From Pycnococcus provasolii (Eukaryota > Chlorophyta > Pseudoscourfieldiophyceae > Pseudoscourfieldiales > Pycnococcaceae), in contig OW568894.1 of the NCBI GenBank assembly GCA_938743325.2, forward strand, positions 248,001-312,000: a stretch of 64,000 bases of DNA, given 5' to 3'. The translations under genes were made by a program, and so were the position numbers. The notes under the pieces are model-generated. The model made no database searches. It saw nothing but the letters and a program-made list of their open reading frames with translations, and was not told the origin of the DNA. Of the stretch, positions 28,005-38,468 are shown in pieces. Within the stretch, counting starts at the first letter, position 1, and each line of letters begins with the position of its first letter.

Positions 28005-29831
28005 ATGGCGTCCGCTCTCGCTGCTCCGCGCAGAACGTGTGCGTCGCGCTCACGAACTACTACTCGTCATGCGGCCCGCTCACAGGTGCTCGTAAACAGT
28101 GCCTCGCGACCAGAGTACATACCAGGTCTCATCAGCGATCCTAACTACGTACGCATATTCGACACCACGCTCCGAGACGGCGAGCAGTCGCCCGGAGCGA
28201 CGCTCACGTCCAACGAAAAACTCGACATCGCGAAGAAACTCACGGCGCTCGGTGTGGACATCATCGAGGCGGGATTTCCCATCGCGTCGAATGACGACTT
28301 CAACGCCGTCTCGCGTATCGCCAAGGAAGTGGGAAACATGGTCGATGATACAGGATACTCGCCAGTCATCTGCGGACTCTCGCGCGCGGCCAAGCGCGAC
28401 ATCGAAGTGGCGTGGGACGCCGTGCGACACGCGCGCAGACCTCGCGTTCACACCTTTATCGCAACCTCGGAGATCCACATGAAAGACAAGCTGCGCATGA
28501 CGCAAGACGAAGTGGTCGCCAAGGCTATCGAGGCGGTCTCCTTCGCCAAAAGCCTTGGGTGCGAGGATATCGAGTTCAGCCCCGAGGATGCTGGAAGAAG
28601 TGACCCCGAGTTTCTCTACCGCGTGCTCGGCGCGGTCATCGAGGCGGGTGCCACCACGCTGAACATACCCGACACCACCGGATGGTGCCTGCCTAACGAG
28701 TTTGGAGGACTCATCGCCATGCTTCGCGAAAATACTCCGGGTGCCGACAAGGTTGTGTTCTCCACGCACTGCCAGAATGACCTGGGACTCAGCACTGCCA
28801 ACAGCCTCGCGGGAGTCGCGAACGGAGCTAGGCAGGTGGAGTGCACCATCAACGGCATCGGCGAGCGTGCGGGCAATGCAAGCCTCGAGGAGGTTGTCAT
28901 GGCGATCGCTATGAAGGGAGACACTCAGCTTGGAGGAGCGTACACGGGAATCAGCCCCATTCACATCACCTCCACGAGCCGCATGGTGGCGCAGTACAGC
29001 GGCATGGTCGTCCAGCCTCACAAGGCAATCGTCGGTGCCAACGCCTTCCAGCACGAGAGCGGCATTCACCAGGATGGCATGCTGAAGAGCAAGGCTACGT
29101 ACGAAATTATGAGTCCCGAGACGATCGGGCTTTCGCGCGAGGACGACGCGGGCATCGCGCTGGGAAAGCACAGCGGAAGGCACGCTGTGCGCACGCGCAT
29201 GACCAGCCTCGGGCTCCAGTTCACCACAAACGAGCAATTCGACTCATTCTTCGAGCGCTTCAAGACCGTCGCGGAGAGGCGCAAGGGTGGCGTGGCGGAC
29301 GAGGACATGGAGGCGTTGTACAATGATGGGTTTGGCGTGGCGGGTGGTGAGAGACAGGACAAGTCGTGGCACCTGCAGGACGTTCAGGTGGTTTGCGGCA
29401 CAATGGGACTTCCCACAGCCACCGTGCGCATGGTGGGACCGGATGGAGTGGAGCGCATCGAGAGCTGCGTGGGCACAGGACCTGTGGATGCGGCGTTCAA
29501 GGCGGTCGACCGCATCGTGCGCGTGGGCACAATTCTCACGCAGTACGACGTGAGTAGCGTGACGGATGGCATCGACGCGCTGGCGACGACGACCATTGCG
29601 CTGAAGCGCTCGGGATCATTGGGCGAGGAGGAGGGAAGTCGCAGCGGAACGCGCAGCTTCCGCGGCGCCGGATCCGACACGGATATCGTCGTAAGCTCCG
29701 TTCGCGCGTACGTGCACGCGCTGAACAAGCTGATCGCGGTGATTTCGAGTGAACGACGCAAGAATGGGGCGTCAACAGAAGCAGAAGAGGATACATCGGA
29801 GGCACCTCGCGAGGCGGCCGCGGCCGCTTGA
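28005..29831 (+). CDS. 2-isopropylmalate synthase, plastid-targeted
   Basis: This is the first committed enzyme of leucine synthesis; it condenses acetyl-CoA with 2-oxoisovalerate. The 608-residue protein begins with a short Arg/Thr/Ser-rich transit peptide (about 1-45). The catalytic TIM barrel follows, with [15 protein letters not shown] near residues 52-66, [16 protein letters not shown] (metal site) and [14 protein letters not shown]. The swivel region contains [16 protein letters not shown]. The C-terminal regulatory domain ([14 protein letters not shown] onwards) is complete, so leucine feedback inhibition is expected. The HCQND form matches land-plant enzymes. The Ala/Glu tail is non-conserved. 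Confidence 0.96.
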   Translation: MASALAAPRRTCASRSRTTTRHAARSQVLVNSASRPEYIPGLISDPNYVRIFDTTLRDGEQSPGATLTSNEKLDIAKKLTALGVDIIEAGFPIASNDDFNAVSRIAKEVGNMVDDTGYSPVICGLSRAAKRDIEVAWDAVRHARRPRVHTFIATSEIHMKDKLRMTQDEVVAKAIEAVSFAKSLGCEDIEFSPEDAGRSDPEFLYRVLGAVIEAGATTLNIPDTTGWCLPNEFGGLIAMLRENTPGADKVVFSTHCQNDLGLSTANSLAGVANGARQVECTINGIGERAGNASLEEVVMAIAMKGDTQLGGAYTGISPIHITSTSRMVAQYSGMVVQPHKAIVGANAFQHESGIHQDGMLKSKATYEIMSPETIGLSREDDAGIALGKHSGRHAVRTRMTSLGLQFTTNEQFDSFFERFKTVAERRKGGVADEDMEALYNDGFGVAGGERQDKSWHLQDVQVVCGTMGLPTATVRMVGPDGVERIESCVGTGPVDAAFKAVDRIVRVGTILTQYDVSSVTDGIDALATTTIALKRSGSLGEEEGSRSGTRSFRGAGSDTDIVVSSVRAYVHALNKLIAVISSERRKNGASTEAEEDTSEAPREAAAAA

Positions 29832-30050
29832 GTGTTTTGTAATCAACTTTTTTCCGCGGTTGACGAAAGCAAAGATCGCTCATTCAGTAGCGTAATAGAG
29901 TTAACTTTGTTCAGCGGTCGTCCGTTCACACTTCCACTTGCATCTTGTTGTCGTTGTTGTCATCCGTTTGTCAACATCAAGGTCATGCGGGTCAAACAAT
30001 AAATGGTGTCGACCGGATTCCAGTCGGTTTATGAAAAAAAGTATTAGTAC

Positions 30051-31544
30051 TTAATGATTTACATTGCGCATGGACGTTGTCGTCTTGCGCGATTTCGTCG
30101 TGGCGGTCTTGCGCACCTTGGGCTTTGTGGCGATGTTCGACGGCGGTGCATCTGGCCCGTCGAGTTCAAGAAGCAGCTCAGCGCGCTGTTCATCCGTGAG
30201 GCTTGCAAGATATCTTGCGCGCTCTTGGGCGGTCATCTCACCTAGCTCTAGGAGCATGCGAAAGCCTGCATCTGACATGCCATCCAGAAGCTGTGGCTGC
30301 TCCTGCTCTTGTGGCTGCTCCATCTTTTGTGGCACCTCCAGTTCTGTTGCCTTCGGTGGTGGCTGTGGTGGCTGTGGCGATTCTGGCTGCGTCGGCGATG
30401 GCGATGCTCCGGTCATCTGAAGCTCAAGCTTGTCGATAGCGTCTATAAGGGCGAGTTCGCTCTTGTGGCTCTTCTCAAGCAACGCAACCGCGCTTCGGCT
30501 CACCGGGTGCCAGGTGTCACCTGTACCTTGCGAGGATGCCACTTCAGTGTCCATATACAGCGTGCGTGCTGCAGGAACAGCAGGCTCCGCGGCATGTTCT
30601 GCGGTCATGGCGGTGTGAGTAGTGGTGATAGTCGTGCTGGTAGTCGTGCTGGTAGGCGACGTGACTGCCGAAGCGGCTTGCAGGGAGGGCGGCGGTGGCA
30701 AAGATGTCGGCGGCGACGACGGTGGCAAAGAAGGCGAAGTTGGTGGCAAGTGAGTCCTCACAGCGTGTCCAGGACATAAGCGCTCCATCTGTAGCAACAT
30801 GTTAGCAGCTTCCGACGGAGGCATGGTGCGCAGTATGTTAGCAGCGTCCGTCGGCGCCATGGCGAGCAAGGCCAAGACTGCTGCACCGGCGCTTGTCGAC
30901 GCGCCGCTTGCTTTGGAGTGTGGGCTCGTGCTGTGATTGCTCTTTGGCGACGCCGTCGTCGTCGCCGTCGTGGCCAGCGAAATCTCCCGTTTCGGCGACG
31001 GCGACGCAGCCTGATGTGTCTGTTTTGGCGACGGAGTATTTGTTGTCGCGAGGATCTTCTCCGTCGCACTTGCGATGGGGCCCAAGTGTTTCGGCGGCGT
31101 TGACGACGCCGTCGCAAGGAAGTCGACGCGCACGGATGGCGGTCTCCACTGAAGGTCGTCACTCGGCCTGAACGAGTTTCCCGACGACGTCGTGTTACTT
31201 TTCGGCGGTCTCACGGAAGCCGTCGCGCTTGCGCTCTCCTTCTTGGCGGCCAGCATCGCGCGCACTTCGTCGAGCGAGAGCATGGATTCGCCCTGATACG
31301 TCGTCGGCGACGGCGCGGAGACGTGTTGTTCATCTCTCGAAGTCGAAGGAAGACTGTCCAAGTCCACGGAGTACGACGAAGAGAGGGCACCACCAGGTGA
31401 AACACTACCACCACCACCACCACCACCACGACCGAGAGCAAGGCCGCCGGCATACGAGGCCGCCGCCATATCCGTGGACGTAGATATGTGCAGAGGCAGA
31501 TCTCGCGCGCTTCGGTTCGACGGCGCGCGGTACGAGACGGGCAT
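30051..31544 (-). CDS. Low-complexity hypothetical protein
   Basis: The 497-residue product is mostly disordered and rich in Ser, Thr, Pro and Gln. A glycine run near 39-45 is encoded by a GGT repeat. Three short stretches look foldable. ESMLSLDEVRAMLAAKKES is one. Another is LLAMAPTDAANILRTMPPSE with AANMLLQM, whose helix repeat resembles the MgtE-N/FliG type. The last is MTAQERARYLASLTDEQRAE near the C-terminus. The tail is very basic (KPKVRKTATTKSRK). Start alternatives exist, for example the Met at residue 25. No function can be proposed beyond possible protein-protein contacts. Confidence 0.55.
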   Translation of the reverse strand: MPVSYRAPSNRSARDLPLHISTSTDMAAASYAGGLALGRGGGGGGGSVSPGGALSSSYSVDLDSLPSTSRDEQHVSAPSPTTYQGESMLSLDEVRAMLAAKKESASATASVRPPKSNTTSSGNSFRPSDDLQWRPPSVRVDFLATASSTPPKHLGPIASATEKILATTNTPSPKQTHQAASPSPKREISLATTATTTASPKSNHSTSPHSKASGASTSAGAAVLALLAMAPTDAANILRTMPPSEAANMLLQMERLCPGHAVRTHLPPTSPSLPPSSPPTSLPPPPSLQAASAVTSPTSTTTSTTITTTHTAMTAEHAAEPAVPAARTLYMDTEVASSQGTGDTWHPVSRSAVALLEKSHKSELALIDAIDKLELQMTGASPSPTQPESPQPPQPPPKATELEVPQKMEQPQEQEQPQLLDGMSDAGFRMLLELGEMTAQERARYLASLTDEQRAELLLELDGPDAPPSNIATKPKVRKTATTKSRKTTTSMRNVNH

Positions 31545-32179
31545 GATGCGTTCTCGCCACCGGTGCGTGCAGGGAGTGGAAAGTCAAAGGGAGGTGGCAA
31601 AGGGGCGGGGAAGGGAAGAGAAGAGACGGGAAGGGAAGGGAAGGGAAGGGACAGATCTGGACGGGAATTGGGAAGGCGTCCTCGAAGTGACCCCAGTGCC
31701 TGTTGGCGCAGTGCGTGCTTCCCAGGCGTCACGCCGCGAGGTCACGACACCGGGCACCGGCACAGGACCCTCTCTCCCAGGAGCACCACCAGGGTGGTAC
31801 GAGTTCAACCAGCTGACCAGGGGGGTGGAATGCGAAAGGTGACCACGCTCTTGGCCGTGCTCTACAGTCTACTGCAATGTCTAGAGCCCACCCCATGTGT
31901 TGGAGTGCGTGGCCTCGAGCCCGGGACAAAAACGCGCAACCGAGGAGTCTCTAGTCTAGGGAAGGATGCGGCTGACGGGGAGGGGAGGGGTCCACCGTCT
32001 CACTGTCCCCGGTCCCCTGTCGCAGTGTCCCACCGGCGGCCCTTTCCCTTTTTAGATCTTTCGCCCTTCTAAAAAAGGGAAAAGATCCCCCCGGTCTAAA
32101 AAGAGCCCCCTCAGCCCTATCCTGTTTCCACTCCTCCCTCTCCTCCCTTTCCCTACACAAACTCCGCTCCTCCTCTCGC
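31545..32179. other. Intergenic region between divergent genes
   Basis: No gene is recognised in these 635 bases. A GGGAA pentanucleotide run (about 31613-31650) lies near the left gene. The right end is pyrimidine-rich, next to the rhodanese gene. Confidence 0.55.
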
Positions 32180-33169
32180 ATGTCCGCACACGCGAACCAC
32201 CTAAACATAAAGATAAAGCGCACGCACATGCACATGCACTGCGCTCGCGCTCAGACAAATGCGGCTCGGTGCGGCGGGGAAACGAACCTTAGGACGACTC
32301 GGTCTTCGCCTTTGTCGGTTCCTGGTGGGCTTCGTGTTCAGCACTCACTCATTCGTCACCATCAGCGGCTCGGGATGAAAACTTTGCGTGGTGGGGGTAA
32401 CGTGCGCTTGTCGTCGTCTTCGCTCAGCCAGGCTTCGTCGTCGTCGCCGAACTCTCTTTTCGACGAAGAAGAAGGTGGAGAATTTGAGGGGTTCTGTGAG
32501 GCGGACGACGCGAACTTTGGCGACTACGAGTGCAAGGGACAACTCGACGACGACGACGACGACGCACTGGTGGGCGCGTCAGAAGAAGTCATCAACCTCG
32601 ACGAGGTTGTCGCCAAGGCGAACGCGCTCGCGGTCGACGATGGCACGAAAGGACTCGTATTCAAAGACTCACGCACGGACGCACCCATCTGGAACCTTGA
32701 ACACCTCATTCGTGCAGAACCCGACGAACCGAACGAAGATAAGCCGTACGACGTCGACGAAGCGCTCGTCGCGAACGTGTTCCCGCCATCGCCGCCGAAA
32801 CCGTCGGCGGCGGCGGAACTGCCCGCTTCCATTCGACAGGCTCTCGACGTCGCGAGCGCGTACGACTCCATCAACGAAGTGTCCGTCGCCGAACTGCTTG
32901 CCGTCGATTCGCCCGTTGTTCTCGACATACGAGAGGGGGATAACGAAGACGACGTACCCGGTTCAGTGCGCATACCATTCTCGGCGCTCTCCGACCAAGT
33001 CAAGGAAGGCGAACTCGACCACCTGCGTGACGCACGCGTGCACGTCATTTGCCAGACGGGACGAACGTCCATGCAGGCGTGCGTGCGCCTGAGCAAGGTG
33101 TACGGCTGGTCGGACGTCGTTAACGTCGTCGGCGGCGTTGACGAGTACATGCGCGTAACAAGCCAGTAA
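32180..33169 (+). CDS. Rhodanese-domain protein, probably plastid
   Basis: The C-terminal 110 residues form a rhodanese-like domain. VSVAELLAVDSPVVLDIREG opens it, and the active-site loop is CQTGRTS (Cys near 291), so it is likely catalytically competent for sulfur transfer. The N-terminal 75 residues are His/Arg/Ser-rich and may target an organelle. Residues 95-200 are acidic and include a DDDDDD run. The first Met at 32180 and the Met at 32228 are both possible starts. The sulfur donor and acceptor are unknown. The arrangement of a single rhodanese domain behind an acidic region does not match a particular named protein I know. Confidence 0.8.
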   Translation: MSAHANHLNIKIKRTHMHMHCARAQTNAARCGGETNLRTTRSSPLSVPGGLRVQHSLIRHHQRLGMKTLRGGGNVRLSSSSLSQASSSSPNSLFDEEEGGEFEGFCEADDANFGDYECKGQLDDDDDDALVGASEEVINLDEVVAKANALAVDDGTKGLVFKDSRTDAPIWNLEHLIRAEPDEPNEDKPYDVDEALVANVFPPSPPKPSAAAELPASIRQALDVASAYDSINEVSVAELLAVDSPVVLDIREGDNEDDVPGSVRIPFSALSDQVKEGELDHLRDARVHVICQTGRTSMQACVRLSKVYGWSDVVNVVGGVDEYMRVTSQ

Positions 33170-33260
33170 CTAAAACGCTTGACTAAGTTGAATTCGCTGA
33201 ATCTTGACGCCCTTTCAGTTGTAGACGCCATGAAAGACACAGCCTAACTCAAGCCCTAGT

Positions 33261-33280
33261 CCTAACCCTAACCCTAACCC
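33261..33280 (+). repeat. Interstitial telomeric repeat (CCCTAA)
   Basis: CCTAACCCTAACCCTAACCC lies about 65 bases upstream of the next start codon, in the short gap after the rhodanese gene. Confidence 0.85.
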
Positions 33281-33345
33281 GCCCCCTCGTCCTCCGGTAT
33301 TCCCCGCCCCTTGCAGCCTGCTCCTTTCGCATAACGCCGTCCAAC

Positions 33346-35163
33346 ATGGCGGTGCTCGCAACTGCAGCACCGGCCGCGTCCGTGGCGACGTCGGCGCGCG
33401 TCCCGCTCGCGTTCGCCGCCGGGCTGTTCATAGGCGTGTGGCTTACCGCGCACCACAGCCTCATCAACACCTCGCCGTCGTCCGCACCAAAGCCGGCCGC
33501 CTCTGCCGCAAGGCCGCAAGACGTACTCACCGACGAAGACGAGGACACGCACAGAGGTTGGTTTCGGAGTGCGGTGGCAGGCACAAACCACCTAGAAGCA
33601 GCGCCGCCGCCACCACTTCCGCCGCAGCGGAGAAAAGACGACTCGAAGAAGTTCACCTTGCTGCAGGCGACGTACGTCGGAGGCACGGGCGACGACTGCA
33701 TCACCGCGCTCGCACCGGCCAAGCAGAACGGCGCGGTGTGGTTCGCGGGGTACACGACGTCGATGGACGGCGTGGCCGCAACTGCAAGTCGAGGTGTTAA
33801 GCCTGCGGGAGCGGAGGACGGGTTCGCTGCCATGCTCACGCCGTCGGGGAGCTTGAGCGCGCTGCGGTACCTTGGCGGAAGCGCCGACGACCGTGCGACC
33901 GCGCTCGCACCCGACGGCGCGGGTGGCGTGCTTGTCGCGGGATACACGGAAAGCGACACGTGGAGCACCGTAAGACTTGCAGGCAATGTCGCTGGGCGGC
34001 GCGACGCGTTCGTGCTGCACCAGACCGCGAGAGGCACGGTCGACGCCGCGCTGAGAGTGGGAGGAAGTGGCGACGACGAGGCGCGCGCGATCGCGCTGCG
34101 CAACGGCGTGCTATGGGTCGCGGGTGTCACCGACAGCATCGATTTGCCGACGACCAGCAATGCGCCGCGCGCTAAGCGAGGTGGTGGAGGCCGTGACGGG
34201 TTCGTGCTTGCCATCAAGTTTACGCCCAAGAGCAAGACACCTCTCGCCATCGCGGCACTCACATACGCGAGCGCGAACATCGGAACGGACGGGCTGGAGG
34301 CAATTGCCGCGCCACCCCCGGGATCGTCCCTGGGCCTCGGCATATGGTTCGGCGGCGAGGTGACGGCACGTGCGGGGCTCAGCGTGCAGCCGTGGCTGAT
34401 TGGCATGTCGTCATCGCGAGGTGCAGTTCACGTTTCGGAGAGCCTTACGCTGTGCGGCGGAGAGAAGATGGTTGGCGGGCGCGTGCACGCCGCGGTGGCG
34501 GAGTCCGCGGCTGTGCGTCGTGCGCAGCCTCGCCGTGGCATGCCATCTGTTTGGGCGGTGGGAAGCTCGGTCTCCACTTCCGTCACGCCGCCGCCCGGCT
34601 CGTCGTCGAGCGCCGTGCTCACGTCGCCCCGTGGGGGTGTCGCCGGCGCAGAGTCTTCCAACTGCTCGTCCTGGTTCCATGCCGCGCACGGTGCCGCCAC
34701 GCACGCCGACGCGTTCGTTACGCGCATTGCGGGCGACGGCGGAGGCGATCCTCAAAAGGGAGCACGCCTCGGTGGATCTCGCGGCGACGTCGCCCACGCC
34801 ATCTCCTCCGACCGCGGCCGCGTGTGGGTTGCGGGCTTCACGGAGTCCCCCGAGCTGCTGACGGCGGAGGAGGCGAAGGGCGCGCTCGCTCCCAATCTTC
34901 GCGGACGTTCCGACGCATTTGTGGCAAAGGTGAATGCCGAATCGTCAACTTGGGTAGGTGCAGATGGCCGTTTGTCCGCGCTGGGTGTGACATACTTTGG
35001 TGGATCGGGCGAGGATGCGGCGCGCGCCGTGCTCGCTGCGGACGACGGCTCGGCTTGGATCGGCGGTTTGACGAGCAGCGCGGATTTTGCGCTGAGTGCG
35101 GATGCGCAGCAGAGGCGGTACGGCGGCGGCGGGAGCGATGCCTTCCTGGCAAGGCTTGCATGA
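33346..35163 (+). CDS. SBBP-type beta-propeller protein with N-terminal membrane anchor
   Basis: This 605-residue protein has a hydrophobic segment at about 22-44 (signal anchor or uncleaved signal). It is followed by at least five repeats of the SBBP type seen in bacterial and algal propeller proteins. Each pairs TYVGGTGDDxxxALA or YLGGSADDRATALA with a WVAGxTxS strand and a DAFVxxL strand. The final copy reads TYFGGSGEDAARAVLAADD and ends in SDAFLARLA. These propellers usually mediate binding at membranes or outside the cell; no catalytic residues are evident. The repeats run almost to the C-terminus. Bacterial ancestry of the domain is possible, but codon use matches the neighbours. Confidence 0.78.
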   Translation: MAVLATAAPAASVATSARVPLAFAAGLFIGVWLTAHHSLINTSPSSAPKPAASAARPQDVLTDEDEDTHRGWFRSAVAGTNHLEAAPPPPLPPQRRKDDSKKFTLLQATYVGGTGDDCITALAPAKQNGAVWFAGYTTSMDGVAATASRGVKPAGAEDGFAAMLTPSGSLSALRYLGGSADDRATALAPDGAGGVLVAGYTESDTWSTVRLAGNVAGRRDAFVLHQTARGTVDAALRVGGSGDDEARAIALRNGVLWVAGVTDSIDLPTTSNAPRAKRGGGGRDGFVLAIKFTPKSKTPLAIAALTYASANIGTDGLEAIAAPPPGSSLGLGIWFGGEVTARAGLSVQPWLIGMSSSRGAVHVSESLTLCGGEKMVGGRVHAAVAESAAVRRAQPRRGMPSVWAVGSSVSTSVTPPPGSSSSAVLTSPRGGVAGAESSNCSSWFHAAHGAATHADAFVTRIAGDGGGDPQKGARLGGSRGDVAHAISSDRGRVWVAGFTESPELLTAEEAKGALAPNLRGRSDAFVAKVNAESSTWVGADGRLSALGVTYFGGSGEDAARAVLAADDGSAWIGGLTSSADFALSADAQQRRYGGGGSDAFLARLA

Positions 35164-35281
35164 CACAGGTCACACATCGTTCGCGTGTAAACCACCAGTG
35201 TGGTGAGAGTGCTTTCGTTTGGGGGTTTCCTGAATTCCTGGAGAATGAGGAGTAGGGGTTTCATTTTTCCCGGTTCTCACC

Positions 35282-36856
35282 ATGCGGCCGTCTCGTGATG
35301 ATGGCGGCGGCGCGCCCTCGCCCTCGCCCGGGTCGGGGTACGACATCTTCATCCGCAACCTCCTCGAGGATACGCGCGCCGGCACGCTCGCGCAGTTCTT
35401 CAAGGACCACGTCGGCGATGCCGGGCGCGTCATCCGCCCGCCACGTCTCGCGCTCGCGCGCGGGTTCGCGTGGATTACGTTCGACACACTGGCGGCGGTG
35501 CGCGAGGCGCTCAAGCTATCCGGCTCGTATTACTCAGGGAGGCTCATCTACGTGCACGCGGCGAACAACGTGTCTGGTGCTGACGAGACGTTCGCGGACC
35601 TCCACTTGCCGGCGCTCTGCGAGGAGACTGTCACCGCACTGGTTGTGCCTGATCCTAACGGCGTGTACGTCGATGGCACGTTCGGGCGCGGCGGGCATAC
35701 GCGCGCGATTTTGAAGGCGCTTTCGCCGAAGGGGAGGCTGCACGCGTTCGACATGGACCCGGAAGCTATTAAAGTGGGCAAGAAGCTCATGGAGGAGGAT
35801 GCGCGATTTACTGTCCACCACGCGCCATTCAGCTCGATGATAAAAGTGCTCAAGTCTGTTGGCGTGGAGGCTGGATCTGTCGCCGGTGTGCTGCTCGACG
35901 TTGGCATCTCTTCGCCGCAGTTCAACGACAAGAGTCGAGGGTTCCGCCCAGAGGCTGACGGGCCATTGGACCTTCGATTCGACACATCCAAGGGTATGCC
36001 CGCGTCGGAATTTCTCAGCGTGGTTCCGCACGCCGAGCTCGTGCGCATCATCGACGAGTATGGCGAAGAGTCCGGGGGTGGAGCTGCTTCCAGGAGAATC
36101 GTTGACGCCATCTGCCTCGCTCGCACACGCGGCGACTTGCCCACGCGCACCAAGGAATTCGCAGAGTTAGTCGCTCGTGCGAAAGGCAAGGAGAGTTCTG
36201 GGCAGCAGATGCACCCGGCGAAGATGACGTTCCAGGCGCTGAGAATCTACCTGAATGACGAGTTTGGTGAGATGCGCAGGGGTATGAAGGCTGCGTTCGA
36301 GCTCGTGGGCGAGGGCGGCCGCATCGCGCTCATCACGTGGAAGTTTTCCGAGAGAAAAATTGTCGACGAAATTTTTAACATGTTCGAGGCTGTCAGGAGC
36401 GACGAGCCGTTGCTGGAATGGTACCGACGTCAGCCGAATGCTGAGAAGTCACTTCCGAAAGGACCGTCGCTTGAGAACGACGAGGTGATTCGCCCGTCTG
36501 AGCGCGAGTTGAAGATGAACTCACGATCCAGGCAGGGTCTCCTTCACGTCTTGCGCAAGGTGAACCACCCTCGCCTCGCGGATCTCGAGACGCGGGCATA
36601 CGCCATGCCCGAGTGGGCTGATGTGGTGGCACCACGACCTCAGACCTCTGCTGTTCCTGTTGTTGCTGCTGCTACGGAGAATGGAGGAGAGAAGAAGCGC
36701 AAACGCCACGAGGAGCAGAAAGATGAGAAGAAGGAGAAGAAGGAGAAGAAGGAGAAGAAGGAGAAGAAGGAGAAGAAGGAGAAGAAGAGAGGAAAGAGCG
36801 GAGGCGTGACATCGATGTTGGTGGCGTCTCTGTTGGGAGGAGAGGCGACAAGGTAG
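35282..36856 (+). CDS. RRM domain fused to RsmH (MraW) rRNA m4C methyltransferase
   Basis: The 524-residue protein joins two recognisable parts. Residues 19-95 form an RNA-recognition motif with RNP2 IFIRNL and RNP1-like ARGFAWITF. Residues 105-420 are a complete RsmH/MraW methyltransferase, which N4-methylates C1402 of bacterial-type 16S rRNA. It has VYVDGTFGRGGHTRAIL (SAM site), a DMDPEAIKVGKK strand, LLDVGISSPQFN and RGFRPEADGPLDLRFD. The C-terminal 90 residues are a basic tail with KKEKKEKKE repeats encoded by a 9-base minisatellite (36730-36790). No transit peptide is evident, although a plastid or mitochondrial ribosome is the expected target. I do not know this fusion from other organisms. 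Confidence 0.9.
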   Translation: MRPSRDDGGGAPSPSPGSGYDIFIRNLLEDTRAGTLAQFFKDHVGDAGRVIRPPRLALARGFAWITFDTLAAVREALKLSGSYYSGRLIYVHAANNVSGADETFADLHLPALCEETVTALVVPDPNGVYVDGTFGRGGHTRAILKALSPKGRLHAFDMDPEAIKVGKKLMEEDARFTVHHAPFSSMIKVLKSVGVEAGSVAGVLLDVGISSPQFNDKSRGFRPEADGPLDLRFDTSKGMPASEFLSVVPHAELVRIIDEYGEESGGGAASRRIVDAICLARTRGDLPTRTKEFAELVARAKGKESSGQQMHPAKMTFQALRIYLNDEFGEMRRGMKAAFELVGEGGRIALITWKFSERKIVDEIFNMFEAVRSDEPLLEWYRRQPNAEKSLPKGPSLENDEVIRPSERELKMNSRSRQGLLHVLRKVNHPRLADLETRAYAMPEWADVVAPRPQTSAVPVVAAATENGGEKKRKRHEEQKDEKKEKKEKKEKKEKKEKKEKKRGKSGGVTSMLVASLLGGEATR

Positions 36857-37220
36857 ACGAGGCACTGCTGTGCTACATGTAAGTACTTGTACTATTATCC
36901 GCGACGAGTGAGAATACACGCGTGTAGGATGGCGGAGTGTCAAAGAGGGGGTCACATAAGAGGGGAGGACAGGTTGGCTGCCCGAGGTGGAGAGTGGAGT
37001 TGAGAGGGGATATTTGTAGGCGGTAGACGGGTAGAGTAGAGTCGGCTTTTTAGATCTTTTTCTGGTTTGGGGTTTGGCATCGGCCCGGCTGCCCGGGCAC
37101 CCACGTGTCCGAAAAGGTGCCGAAGGGACGCCGCCTCGTCTGACTGGACGCTTCCCCTTCCCCTTCCCCTTCCCCTTCCCCCTCTCGGCCCCCGACACAA
37201 CAACGTGCGCGTGCGCAGCC
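36857..37220. other. Intergenic region
   Basis: No gene is seen in these 364 bases. A CCCCTT hexanucleotide run at about 37151-37180 lies 40 bases upstream of the next start and may be a promoter element. Confidence 0.55.
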
Positions 37221-38468
37221 ATGGCCTCGCTCTCGCTCCGAAGCGCAACCTCAAACTCCACCGCAACACGCACTGCGGGAAATGGCGCGCACAGATCTAG
37301 GGCTCGGACCAACCACACGTCATATTCGCGTGCGCACTCTTTGGTCGTGTGCGTCGCGAAAGAGGCGTCGTCGGCAGCACACGCGTCAGCAGCGGGGAAG
37401 GGATTTGGCGCCTCCTCCTCCTCCAAAGGCAGTGGTGGTGATGGCGGTAGTCGTCGGAGAAACGCAGGAGGCTCGAAAAAACAAAAAAACAAACCAGCGG
37501 TGGCTGTGGAGCTGGACCCGCGCGACGACGAAACGAAGGAAATGCTCGCGGCACTCACGAACGAAAACCTTCCGAAAGGCGTCGCGCCTGTCGACCCTGA
37601 AGTTGCAAAAAAGGGACGCGTCGACTTTGCGACAATCGACAGCTGGAGCCGACTCGACGGAGACGGCCTGTCCGACCGAGACGAGAAGGTCATGAATCTG
37701 CCCATCACCTCACACGACGAAATGACGCCCGCGACGGACGATGCGCCGCTCTACGAACAACTCGTAAGCTGGCTGTCCGTATGGGAGAAAAATGGAACAC
37801 TCTCCACCGCCGGACCGCCGCCACCGCCGCCAGATAAGTGGAGGTGGTCTGCCGACGACTACGCCGCGTACCTCAGAGGGAGGCAAAAGGTGCACGAGGT
37901 GCTCGAAACCATGCTGCAGGATGCCGCGGACGCAGCAAAGGGGTCAGCCGGCGCCACCGCGACCGCCGTGAACCAGTTTGCTGGCAAGGTGAAGCCGCTC
38001 GCGCGCGCGCAGTGCTTCGCGGAGGATGGAAAGGCGCTCGTCGAGCTGAGGCTTGAGGGAAAAGCTTGCACTGAGGAGGACATGCCTCACGAGCTGAGGG
38101 ACTACATCAGCTTCCTGGAGAGGCTTGGCAATGCCGCGAAGCGCGGTGAGGCGAAGGCACGCATCCAGCTCGCGGCGCACGCAGCGTGTGCTTACATGAC
38201 GCACCTCGGAAGTGGTGCCCTTGTGGGTGCGCGAGCCGTGTCCATGCTCCATCTGGAGAACGACGAAGGCAAGGGTGTGAGTGCTTTTGCAAGTTTCCCC
38301 GAGCTGGTGAACACAGACGACGATCCGATACGTGTTCTGCGTGAATCGATCGATGACGTGGGGAGCAATCTCAGCGCCGCAGGGCGCAAGGAGTTCATCG
38401 ACGAGGCGAAGAGAGCAATGCGGCGTTGTGGACTGCTTCTCCAGCCGCTTGCCGTAGCAAAGGCATGA
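37221..38468 (+). CDS. Heme-oxygenase-like plastid protein, proximal His not evident
   Basis: The 415-residue product starts at an ATG in good context and carries a Ser/Arg-rich chloroplast transit peptide (about 1-50), then a disordered Gly/Ser/Lys segment. From about residue 205 the order of motifs follows plant heme oxygenases: DKWRWSADDYAAYLRGRQKV, then an ELRDYISFLERL helix, then AHAACAYMTHLGSGALVGA (the distal helix with its Gly-rich kink), then a C-terminal ESIDDVG and RRCGLLLQPL helix. The proximal His of the usual LHTRDQ motif is missing; the matching region reads SRLDGDGLSDRDEK. It may therefore resemble the inactive HO2-type proteins of plants. Fold assignment is by eye. Confidence 0.6.
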   Translation: MASLSLRSATSNSTATRTAGNGAHRSRARTNHTSYSRAHSLVVCVAKEASSAAHASAAGKGFGASSSSKGSGGDGGSRRRNAGGSKKQKNKPAVAVELDPRDDETKEMLAALTNENLPKGVAPVDPEVAKKGRVDFATIDSWSRLDGDGLSDRDEKVMNLPITSHDEMTPATDDAPLYEQLVSWLSVWEKNGTLSTAGPPPPPPDKWRWSADDYAAYLRGRQKVHEVLETMLQDAADAAKGSAGATATAVNQFAGKVKPLARAQCFAEDGKALVELRLEGKACTEEDMPHELRDYISFLERLGNAAKRGEAKARIQLAAHAACAYMTHLGSGALVGARAVSMLHLENDEGKGVSAFASFPELVNTDDDPIRVLRESIDDVGSNLSAAGRKEFIDEAKRAMRRCGLLLQPLAVAKA

